Shown here: positions 56,447 through 64,000 of the stretch, in pieces
Layout: the number at the start of each line of letters is the position of its first letter
How positions within the stretch are numbered: position 1 is the first letter of the stretch
NCBI GenBank assembly: GCA_027946365.1
Contig: JAPEUQ010000001.1
Coordinates: forward strand, 3,658,001 to 3,722,000
Origin: Kalmusia sp. IMI 367209
Taxonomy: Eukaryota; Ascomycota; Dothideomycetes; Pleosporales; Didymosphaeriaceae
DNA: 64,000 bases
Direction: 5' to 3'
Position numbers and translations under genes: made by a program
Notes under the pieces: model-generated
What the model was told of the DNA's origin: nothing
Database searches by the model: none
Seen by the model: the letters and a program-made list of their open reading frames with translations, nothing else

Positions 56447-58447
56447 ATGGCTACTGTACCAAAAGATGGCAATCCGCTGCTTGAAGCACTTCCCCCCGCC
56501 ACTGACTACCTCACATACCTGACGATTATTGAGTACAATCTCACAGAGGATAATTTGTCTACTTTGCACCACGTTCTTCAGGATAGGGAGCTTACGTCAA
56601 ATATTGGGTGGGACTTGATTCATTTGCTACTTCCACTGCTTCCGTCCTCGGAAGAATGTTTACAGGATGTTGCTGCGAAGGGCAATCCACGAGAGGTCAT
56701 TTTGAAAGTCACAGAAGCTTTGCGGTTGTTGGAGTTTGAGGAACCGCAAGGTGACTCTGATGCAGAGACGGAGCCGTCAGGAGCAGGATCGTCGAGCAAA
56801 GCAGCAACTGTGACGATTGGAGAGTCGAGCTTGTCGCCTGCGCTTCCTTCCACGGTACTACCACCGTTACCGGTTCTAAAATTCGAGGTACTGCTAGACC
56901 TCTTAGCTACACTTCACGGCCGCGTCAAGGCAAGATATCCAAGCCGTTTTCTGGCAACTAGCCTCCAGGCGGTCTTATCTGCATATAATCGCGCAACGAT
57001 ACACCGAGATGAGCTTACACTGTCTGCTGTCAAGCTGGTCAAGACGCTTTCCGGGACTAAAAGACCCCATTTGCCTCCACGAACAAGTAGCGGGAACCTA
57101 CTTCGAACCATATCTAATCGAATCGAGCCGGATCCGGAGGCCCAAAGCGAGCCGCCCACTACAGATGAGCAGACGCTTACTACTCGCTTGCTTCAGTCGT
57201 TCCTCACCCACGTCATGGAGGACTACATCCTAACGCTCAGCTCAGAGGATGATGTTCCGGGGTTTGCTTGGTCTAGCAGGCTTATGGAGAAATATTACCC
57301 AGACCGACAAGTGCCGGGAAAGGCGAAATATGCTGATCGGTTTGCAAATGAGGAAGCCTTGAAGTCAAGATCAGCCATAGTCGGGCAGTTGGTTGCGTTG
57401 GCGCAGGATTTGGGCCTCAGGACGGAGGAGCTAGTGCAAACGATCATGGATCCAGAAACAGAGACGCAGGGAATTCCAGGCAATGAAGATGACCCTCCTA
57501 ACTCTGCTGAAGACATTCCACTATCCAAAACTGGAGCCCTGCTTCTGTACACCGCTCGGACCGTCAAGCAGGAACTCTACACGAACGTCAGCAGCGATGA
57601 CGCCCCTTTCATTCACATATTCCCAGACCATGCAGCAATACTGCAAAATTACATCGGAATCTTGGGACAGCAAACGGTTGGCCTAGAACCCGAAGCCCTC
57701 CTCGACGCCGTTCTCGCTCTCGGCTTAATAGCCGTCGAGAAAAATGCCATTGGCGAGCCAACCGACGACGAGGCATTCGCGAAATACCTCCAAACAACCT
57801 CTCTGGTATCAGCAAACACACCCTCTCCCAGCCTACGCTACCACGCACACTTTGTCACCTCCACAATCTTGCGCTCCCACCCCTCCGACATCGTCCGCCT
57901 AACCTTCATCCGGGACACCCTCGAGCATTGCCCCTACGAGAACCTCAAAGCTAGTGCAGTAACCTGGCTCAAGGGTGAGACGCTCGAAGCGAACCCTAAT
58001 GTCCCTTCATCAACATCCGCACACCCAGAACATGAGTCCGATGATAGCCAATCTATTTTTGCCACTCCGGTTGCGTTATCTACCACAGCGCCCTTCCTCT
58101 TTCCCGATCTTACAACTACATATACACCCACGTCTGATCTCTCCGAATCCTTCATGCAGTTCCGGGCCGAGTTGGGTTTCTATCTTGCAGCACTTAATTT
58201 TTACTATCTCCTGCTTTCCGCCAGATCCCTTCACCACCCTCTGGACATTGCCTCTCTATATAAGGAAAGCAACCTAGAAGAGCATTATCTAAAGCCGCTG
58301 AAAGAAGCTGCACGGATGTTTAAGGAGAGTTTAGAAAAGGGGGAATTTGAGGAGGTGAAAGACGAGGCGAGGGGTGAGGTAGAATTGTTGGAGCATGTTA
58401 TTGGGAGGGTGGAGGCTGCGGCTGCGGCTGTGGGTATGACGAGTTAG
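56447..58447 (+). CDS. DUF1760/Ybp1-Ybp2-like (glomulin-related) protein
   Basis: A single exon of 666 residues, almost all helical. The beginning (LTYLTIIEYNLTEDNLSTLH, IGWDLIHLLLPLLPSSEECL, NPREVILKVTEALRLLEF) and the middle (KFEVLLDLLATLHGRVKARY) match the fungal family that includes yeast Ybp1 and Ybp2 and is distantly related to glomulin/Alf4. Ybp1 helps the Yap1 oxidative-stress response, and Ybp2 is tied to the kinetochore. Which role applies here cannot be told. A Ser/Ala-rich linker lies near residue 110. Its promoter is shared with LSM3. Confidence 0.82.
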   Translation: MATVPKDGNPLLEALPPATDYLTYLTIIEYNLTEDNLSTLHHVLQDRELTSNIGWDLIHLLLPLLPSSEECLQDVAAKGNPREVILKVTEALRLLEFEEPQGDSDAETEPSGAGSSSKAATVTIGESSLSPALPSTVLPPLPVLKFEVLLDLLATLHGRVKARYPSRFLATSLQAVLSAYNRATIHRDELTLSAVKLVKTLSGTKRPHLPPRTSSGNLLRTISNRIEPDPEAQSEPPTTDEQTLTTRLLQSFLTHVMEDYILTLSSEDDVPGFAWSSRLMEKYYPDRQVPGKAKYADRFANEEALKSRSAIVGQLVALAQDLGLRTEELVQTIMDPETETQGIPGNEDDPPNSAEDIPLSKTGALLLYTARTVKQELYTNVSSDDAPFIHIFPDHAAILQNYIGILGQQTVGLEPEALLDAVLALGLIAVEKNAIGEPTDDEAFAKYLQTTSLVSANTPSPSLRYHAHFVTSTILRSHPSDIVRLTFIRDTLEHCPYENLKASAVTWLKGETLEANPNVPSSTSAHPEHESDDSQSIFATPVALSTTAPFLFPDLTTTYTPTSDLSESFMQFRAELGFYLAALNFYYLLLSARSLHHPLDIASLYKESNLEEHYLKPLKEAARMFKESLEKGEFEEVKDEARGEVELLEHVIGRVEAAAAAVGMTS

Positions 58448-59899
58448 GAGTTGAGAATGAAGATTGGGTCAGAGGAGTGAGATAGTTGAGGCGAGTGTAC
58501 GATCAAGTTTATTCGCGCACCTCGCCAGGATAGATCGTGAGGTGTGCGGGTAGGGGAAACGGGTCGTATCTTCGGCTCTAGCTGCAGCATAGAAGGGAGA
58601 AGAAATAGCTTTTGGGAAGATATTTGTCACATCATAACGTATGAGGGTTATAAAGCGTCATGAATACGATTACACGATCGCAGTGATTTAGACTGATGAC
58701 CTGTTAATCCATATTCGGTCAAAAATTGAGCAGTATCGCTGACTGGCCCATCTTACCATGCTAAGAACTTCTCATTCATCATTCTGTGGCGCGGCATTCC
58801 TAGTTATCTACCTCCCCGTCTTTCAGACTTAGGAGGGAACGCGACGCTTGTCAGTCAAAAGCGGTTTTCACGATGATCTTGCCACCCTCCACTGAACATG
58901 TAATCTACCTTTTGGTGGTTCGTGATCAATACTATACAAATTTTAGGCAGGTCATATCCCGGTGTTACAAAGCAAGTCTTCCTAACAAAGTAACAGCTGA
59001 CAACCAACACATACTATCCTATGACTTCCAATGTTTGGCGGTAATGTGTACGTTACTAGTCGACACTAGCTAGCGTATTTGCTTGTGGGGTAGCAATTTT
59101 TTTCATTTCTGGTGCATATTACAGCAGATTTGAATGACTTGACCCGAGTAGCAGTTATTGTTATCAACGGTTTCGGAGGTATACATCCATGATAGGAATC
59201 TAGTGAAGACCTTGGGGTAATCGTCCGGTAGCGAGATGTGCTTTGTTCCGGCTTCCTCGAAGCGACCCGAGAAGGCTTTGTCGAAGGAAGTGGAAATTCC
59301 ACAAAGGAGCTCGATATGCGCGTCGAAAGAAACGTCCTTAGGTCTGACGGAGAGGCAGACTATTTCCCCGGTAAATATGCTATTAGAGTTAGCGATGATC
59401 AGCCTAGATATACAGCCCTGATGAATCAAATTATATGCGAAGCCATTTGGTCAGATATTAGCTGATAGTTGAGAAGAGAAAGAAGGAACGCAAGTACGTT
59501 CTCTTGGGGCTTCAAGCTATCCAACAGTAACCCATAATATCTATGGTACAAGCAGAGCTATAAGAACGCCCTTACCTTTGTGTTAGCGCGACCATTTTTG
59601 ACATATCAAAGCGTCGTCATCCAGCGTCAATAGGCACCAAGGAATTCCTTAGAAAAGTCATATTCTTTATAACGTTGTCAATGCAACGAGGTGGCACAGC
59701 AACCAAGTGGCTTACATGCAGGCTGCACGTTCAACCAATCAGAAAACACATAACGCGCCATCACGTGCCAGCCATCACGCACGGATCATTTCCGCCAAGG
59801 TGTATCCTCAGGCGCGAACATGACAACTCCACATCTTTGAGACGAATCCCTCAATATGCCTCGAACAACTAATCTGTCGTGCGTAATTTTAGCGCCAGC
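58448..59899. other. AT-rich 1.4-kb stretch with a BTB fragment
   Basis: Apart from the BTB-like fragment at 59103-59429 nothing is recognised. The right end should hold the promoter of the 59900 gene. Confidence 0.4.
59103..59429 (-). pseudogene. BTB/POZ-like fragment without a start codon
   Basis: The minus frame of 108 codons has the middle of a BTB domain: EIVCLSVRPKDVSFDAHIEL, then SFDKAFSGRFEEAGTKHISL and FTRFLSWMYTSETVD. This is the usual order of a fungal BTB domain, where the first strand, the self-association helix and the YTSE-type end can be seen. There is no ATG in frame and nothing like the usual helical C-terminal part after it, only a short tail ending in a stop. It is either an exon of a gene I could not assemble or a decayed copy. 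The intact BTB gene at 23176-24462 is not obviously its parent. Confidence 0.5.
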
Positions 59900-61004
59900 A
59901 TGATTCCACGGATAGCGCCATTGATTGCGGCGCTTACTCTCCTGCAACTCGGAAGCGCCGAGGTCGCGCCCGAGGTGACGATCGTTGAGGAAGGCTACAG
60001 TCTCATTGCCAAGCTTCCGTGTCTGGGATGTCCGTTTCTATTCCAGGATACCTCAGAGGGGTTGAATGAGCCGTGGAGTGAGAGGAAAGACGATAATGCT
60101 CTGGTAAGACCTATAAGACTACATTTTGAGGCTACTCGAAAGCGGTAGTACTGATGGTACTACCTAGCTCCTGAACATCAGCCTCCCCTATGACAGCGCA
60201 TTCATATCCATCAACAACGCCCCCCTCTACTCAGGCCAACGCATCCTCCCACGCATCTACGCCAATCAAGTAGTCCAAGATTTTTCCGCCGACCAGCTCG
60301 CAGCCACTATCTCCAGCGGTCAACTCGAAGCTAGTCACGAGACCAACCTTGGAGGCGGCTTCTTCGGGCTCTCATACCGCCAGTCGCTGCGCAACATTCG
60401 TACTGCTAAAAATCTCGAAGCATTGATCTTCCAATTTGATATCGTCGAGCTATGGTCTGATCTCACGACTCCCCCTTTAAAGTACAAGCTCGACGATCCA
60501 GCGCAAAAAATGCTCGAATTGATACTGATTCAGAAGCCTGTATTGAGTGCCTTGGACCCTTCGCCAACGTTTGAGATCATCAGCGCTTCTCTCGTCTTCC
60601 GCACACACAATCCTCCTTCCCGACTGGCCCCTCAGCGCACAATGCACTTCCTCGCATGGGACACCTATGGCGAAAAGGGCACCGCATCTCACTTGTTCAG
60701 TTATGGCGCCACCTCCTTTGCTGACTTCCTGGCATCAGGATTCTGGGCCCTATTCGGATTTGTGCTGGCTGTTATCGTAGTGTTTGTTGCGGTGTGTCTG
60801 ATCTGTGTTTTTGGGTGGGGCTTCTGGGAAGATGACTACGAGAGGGCGCAGCAAGGAAAGCAGAGGCGGAAGAGTAGTGTCCGTAGCGGAAAGAATGGGA
60901 GAGTGGATGTAGAGACAGGGCGGGCGAAGGGAAGGTTTAGGAGCGCGGAAGAGTTGGGGTTGAGGGCGACGGGTCAGGTTGTTGGGATAGGAAAGAGGGA
61001 TTGA
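59900..61004 (+). CDS. Type I membrane protein, function unknown
   Basis: Exons are 59900-60103 and 60168-61004, giving 346 residues. A signal peptide (MIPRIAPLIAALTLLQLGSA) is followed by a lumenal part with a Cys-Leu-Gly-Cys pair (KLPCLGCPFLFQD) and an N-glycosylation site (LLNISLPYD). A single membrane segment follows (ALFGFVLAVIVVFVAVCLIC) with a basic cytosolic tail of about 75 residues. The layout fits a resident of the ER or vacuole membrane. It looks like a conserved fungal protein of unknown role, but I cannot name it. Confidence 0.8.
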
Positions 61005-61397
61005 TCAAGAGTAGATGCATGTTAGGGCGTTTATCTGTGAATTGCATGATTTGCTTTAAGTTTGGAAGGGGTTAGAGCTTGGAATTCTATAAAAAGTCTA
61101 TAATGAGCATACTGTTTGCATGCCGTCTTATGTGAAAAAAAGGGGGGACCATCCATGTCTTGGTACATGAGTCAATCAATCAAAATAATAATCAAAAATG
61201 CTGCCGTGATACAAGTTGTACCAAAGTAATATCACTTCTATCCCATCCATCTAAGAATACGCCATTGCCATGCAAAATCCCACCTAATGCAAAGAGAGTC
61301 GATTGCGAGTGCAACTTTGTAAGGCTTTAGCTCTTCTACCCGTCCAATTAGAAGCCGTGCGGTTTAGAACTGTGCCTTTTGCGGAAATACATAAGGC
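61005..61397. other. Convergent intergenic region
   Basis: 3' flanks of two genes, with an A/G run (about 61134-61147). No other feature is seen. Confidence 0.45.
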
Positions 61398-62702
61398 CTA
61401 GAGTTCAAGCGTCTCCTGCTTTAGTTTAGGAGAGCCACGAAGCATGCGTTCGAGCTCTGAGTCATCCTCTTCATTCGAAAGACCATCGTCGTTGCTGGAG
61501 CATAAGTTAGCGAAATGACCATGACATAGGGTTGTAAATTGGGTCAGGGTCTGAAGAACATACCTCTTCTTCTCCACTCCACTATCATGATCCTCCATCT
61601 TAGCCAACGCCGCACGGATCATCTCACACCCCTTCAGTCCGTCTTCTACTCCTTTTGTATCTCTACCTTCTTTCAATCGTTCCTGCATGTTGTCCAAATC
61701 TTTGAGCCATTTGTTTTTCAGGCCCTCCTTAGGTTCAACAATCATCTCCGGACTTGGCGCAGCACTCCTCTCCATCTTTCCTCGCAAATCTAGCAAGCGT
61801 GGATCAACGAACTTCTCGGTCTTTCTGTTCTCCTTAGGTATATTCAGTACAGCCATAGCTCCCACCTCGATAACGCGCTGGCTCATATTCCTCTGTACCG
61901 AATGCGGCATATGCACCAAGACCGGACCCCTCAACGGAACATTTCCTGCAGTTGAGCCGACAGCGTGATCAGATGACAGTGGTGAACCGATGGCGATGGG
62001 AATGCTGGTTGGCATGCTGGGTCTGCCACGCCGACCTCGGGATCTCTTATGACTCGAGTCATCGCCGTTGGCTTTGGGCAAGGGGCGTGATCGAGTTTCA
62101 CGGAGGCGGAAGAACGTCGGCTGCTGATTCGCGTTGCTACGTTGATCAGGATAAGGATACCGGGGGAGCTCAGGACGATGAGCCGGGAGGCTGTGGATGA
62201 TGCGTCCAGCGTCGCTGTCGCTTAATGAATGGCGGTGGGACGGGAGACGTATTCGAGCGAAGTTCTGCAACGAGGTGCGTCCCACACTCGTGTCTGGATG
62301 TGTAAGATCATATGCGGTCGATCTCGCTGCCATGGAATGCTTGCTGTGCTTCCGGTACAAAGCTTCTCGTCGTCGGAGTGGATATGAATGCGTTTCCACC
62401 TCGTCCGGGCTGGAGTACGCCTCACTTTGAAGCTCGTAATTATACTCGCCGTAGTCCATTTCAGGCGTCGCAACAGTCTCGACAAAGTCTGGCGTCGAAG
62501 TCCTGGTCCCAGCCCTCGTATTTGTTGGCGCAATCGTCCCATCTTGAAAGTCAAGCACCAAGTCACCCGAAGCCGTGAATTTTAGCTGATGATCGTCCTC
62601 GTAGAGATGCGTAGACTCTCCATAAAAGTCATCATCACGCTTGATAGTAGGGAAGAAGACGTCGCTACCCGTGTCGCTGAAAGGGGTGCTGGACCGAGAC
62701 AT
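61398..62702 (-). CDS. Disordered fungal protein, function unknown
   Basis: From the ATG at 62702 the frame is open for 435 codons. A 69-bp stretch, 61495-61563, has a GTATGT donor, GCTAAC branch point and CAG acceptor and keeps the frame. It is very probably an intron, giving 411 residues. The N-terminal two thirds are disordered and Ser/Arg-rich (MSRSSTPFSDTGSDVFFPT). A basic stretch SHKRSRGRRGRPSMPTS contains GRRGRP, an AT-hook-like core. A helical part follows (LKNKWLKDLDNMQERLKEGR), with an acidic end. DNA binding and a nuclear role are possible, not shown. I do not recognise the family. Confidence 0.72.
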   Translation of the reverse strand: MSRSSTPFSDTGSDVFFPTIKRDDDFYGESTHLYEDDHQLKFTASGDLVLDFQDGTIAPTNTRAGTRTSTPDFVETVATPEMDYGEYNYELQSEAYSSPDEVETHSYPLRRREALYRKHSKHSMAARSTAYDLTHPDTSVGRTSLQNFARIRLPSHRHSLSDSDAGRIIHSLPAHRPELPRYPYPDQRSNANQQPTFFRLRETRSRPLPKANGDDSSHKRSRGRRGRPSMPTSIPIAIGSPLSSDHAVGSTAGNVPLRGPVLVHMPHSVQRNMSQRVIEVGAMAVLNIPKENRKTEKFVDPRLLDLRGKMERSAAPSPEMIVEPKEGLKNKWLKDLDNMQERLKEGRDTKGVEDGLKGCEMIRAALAKMEDHDSGVEKKRYVLQTLTQFTTLCHGHFANLCSSNDDGLSNEEDDSELERMLRGSPKLKQETLEL

Positions 62703-63260
62703 TCTCGGAACTAACCTAGCTCTCACCCTTGCCGCGATTGGAAAGCTAGAATCGAAATGCTCGAATGAGGAAGGATGTTACGAATGAGTGTGTGATCTGA
62801 TCCGATCAGGAAACTGAGGGTCACACAGAAGAAAGGTGAAGGGCGCGTGATGCTCCAGATATAGGCAGATTTGATTTGCGGGCTGAGACATGTCTGCGTT
62901 GTGCGCGCCTGTGGCGCTGGGTCGGTGAAGTTAGGACGGACGCTAAACGAGGTACAAACTGTGAGGAGTGGTGGTAAGCCTATCATATTCTTAGCTTGGG
63001 GTTGTCGCAGTGATCCATGTTGTTGTCATCTTTGTGAAAAGGTGTGCATTCTAGGCTAGGCTACATGGTTGTCGGCAAGTTTGAAGCCATGTCTAAGATT
63101 GGCTTGACGCGGCACAGAGGACGCAAGCGAACTAGGAACAACGTACTCATCGATGGTGATCATCTCTGGGGGCCAGTCACGAAATTGTAATGCAAGATAA
63201 TTGAGCAGCATCCGCACTTTTTTCTTTCACTATGTGTGAGGGATTTTCCTCCGGATGCCC
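62703..63260. other. Intergenic region upstream of the disordered-protein gene
   Basis: Should hold the promoter of the 61398-62702 gene. No structure is seen. Confidence 0.4.
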
Positions 63261-63689
63261 CTAAACGCAACGTGACATCCACGCATATGCTCTATAATCC
63301 GGCTCGCACCTCAGACCGAAAAAAAGACAAGAGACCAGAAGCCACAGCGCACATATGGGCGCCAACAAAGAGATTAAGTATGTATTTTCATGACTTCGTC
63401 TCGTCGTGAGTACGCCATTTCCGAAATCCACCACGCCCGCAATGCAAGAAAGTACAGATGAAGGGGAAAATGTTGTTGGCAGCAATCTTCGTCTCCGCTC
63501 GCGGACCATCCTGGACGTGGCCGCGCACATGATGCCAGCTATGATATTAGAGGAAGTAGCGATTGTGGCAGCGACTAGACCGGAAACCCGTAAACGCCAT
63601 GAGCAGCCGATGAAAACGACGGAGTTGAGGACCTGACCGAATGTTCTAAGAGGCCGCCAAAACGCCGTGAGTCGTGAAACAATAAACAA
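63261..63689 (-). CDS. Possible membrane protein, weakly supported
   Basis: The minus frame of 142 codons has hydrophobic stretches near FGQVLNSVVFIGCS, VSGLVAATIATSSNIIAGIM and ISLLAPICALWLLVSCLFFG, and ends EPDYRAYAWMSRCV. The pattern of about three or four membrane segments in a short protein resembles fungal MARVEL-like proteins. The start is unclear and an intron with a GTGAGT donor could lie within it. It may also be a chance frame. Confidence 0.35.
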   Translation of the reverse strand: MFIVSRLTAFWRPLRTFGQVLNSVVFIGCSWRLRVSGLVAATIATSSNIIAGIMCAATSRMVRERRRRLLPTTFSPSSVLSCIAGVVDFGNGVLTTRRSHENTYLISLLAPICALWLLVSCLFFGLRCEPDYRAYAWMSRCV

Positions 63690-63845
63690 GAATGAAGAAG
63701 ATGCCGGTGATTTTGTTCACGCATGTTGTGCTGGGGCATCCTCACGGAAGGTAGAAGAGGTAGGTAGGGCTGTCCTGTAGTGACAAGTCCGTGCCTAGAG
63801 CCTCATGTCAGAAAGAGCGTAACAACAGCCGCGGGGCTACTGTAT

Positions 63846-64000
63846 TCACTTTCGCTTCCAGGGCTGGCTATGGCCAGCAAGGCTATCCCTAGATACGAAA
63901 GGAAGTTGGAAGCCATTGGTGATTTCGGTCTGAACGAAAAGAGAGGCGCGTTTGTAACGCTTGTCCGTGTATTTCTCGTAGACGGCAGCGTGATGCTTCT
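63846..64000 (-). CDS. 3' end of a gene entering from the right edge
   Basis: On the minus strand the frame is open from the window edge for 51 codons to the stop at 63846-63848. It reads VYEKYTDKRYKRASLFVQTE, then ITNGFQLPFVSR and a basic end GHSQPWKRK. The regular charged/hydrophobic pattern looks like genuine protein and not chance. I cannot name the family from so short a piece. Confidence 0.45.
   Translation of the reverse strand, partial: KHHAAVYEKYTDKRYKRASLFVQTEITNGFQLPFVSRDSLAGHSQPWKRK

Noticed and set aside
1..64000. tRNA, rRNA or 5S genes
   Set aside because: No convincing T-arm with a matching acceptor stem was found by eye on either strand; a covariance-model scan would be needed to be certain.
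1..64000. Transposon or repeat-induced point mutation blocks
   Set aside because: No reverse transcriptase, integrase or transposase motif and no long TpA-rich decayed stretch was seen.

Overview
The window is nuclear DNA of a filamentous ascomycete (Pezizomycotina, possibly a Dothideomycete; the class is an inference). The evidence is many short introns of about 45-80 bp with GTANGT donors, CTAAC branch points and CAG/TAG acceptors, a GH72 GPI-anchored glucanosyltransferase, a SIT-type siderophore transporter, fungal BTB and 2EXR-like proteins, and small secreted proteins. I saw no prokaryotic features, virus, intact transposon, rRNA, tRNA or CRISPR array.

Layout. 0-8 kb: a partial 2EXR/F-box-like gene (-), a plasma-membrane syntaxin (Sso type, with a frameshift), a GH72 glucanosyltransferase, a YGR210C-type Obg/YchF-like GTPase with a 10-nt microexon, and a GNAT acetyltransferase (-). 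8-14 kb: mostly gene-free, with one small disordered protein and a 73-bp foldback. 14-27.3 kb: ARP2 (-) and RPL5/uL18 head to head, a large leucine-rich-repeat protein (frameshifted), a BTB protein (-) and a disordered coiled-coil protein (-). 27.3-28.9 kb: GC-rich and gene-free. 28.9-33.3 kb: a DNA-repair pair, the HCS1/IGHMBP2-like helicase (-) and the endonuclease III homologue NTH1 (+), divergently arranged.

34-47.5 kb looks like an accessory block: an orphan membrane protein, a coiled-coil protein made of 21-bp repeats, a class I glutamine amidotransferase-like protein, a 2-oxoglutarate/Fe(II) oxygenase, a siderophore transporter with tandem GATA sites upstream, two secreted proteins and an unrecognised gene with a nuclear-localisation-like patch. 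47.8-58.5 kb is dense housekeeping, with three head-to-head pairs on short shared promoters: mL38/uL4m (130 bp), ATG16/mitochondrial IF3 (276 bp) and LSM3/Ybp-like DUF1760 protein (262 bp). CSN5 (frameshifted) lies between the first two. 58.5-64 kb holds a BTB fragment, a type I membrane protein, a disordered protein, a possible membrane protein and the 3' end of a gene entering from the right edge.

Three well-conserved genes (SSO, the LRR gene, CSN5) are each broken by one base at a short G/C homopolymer. Assembly error is the likeliest explanation, and each would be mis-annotated by automatic calling. All exon coordinates were worked out by hand from splice consensus, reading-frame closure and family similarity recalled from memory; no search was run.
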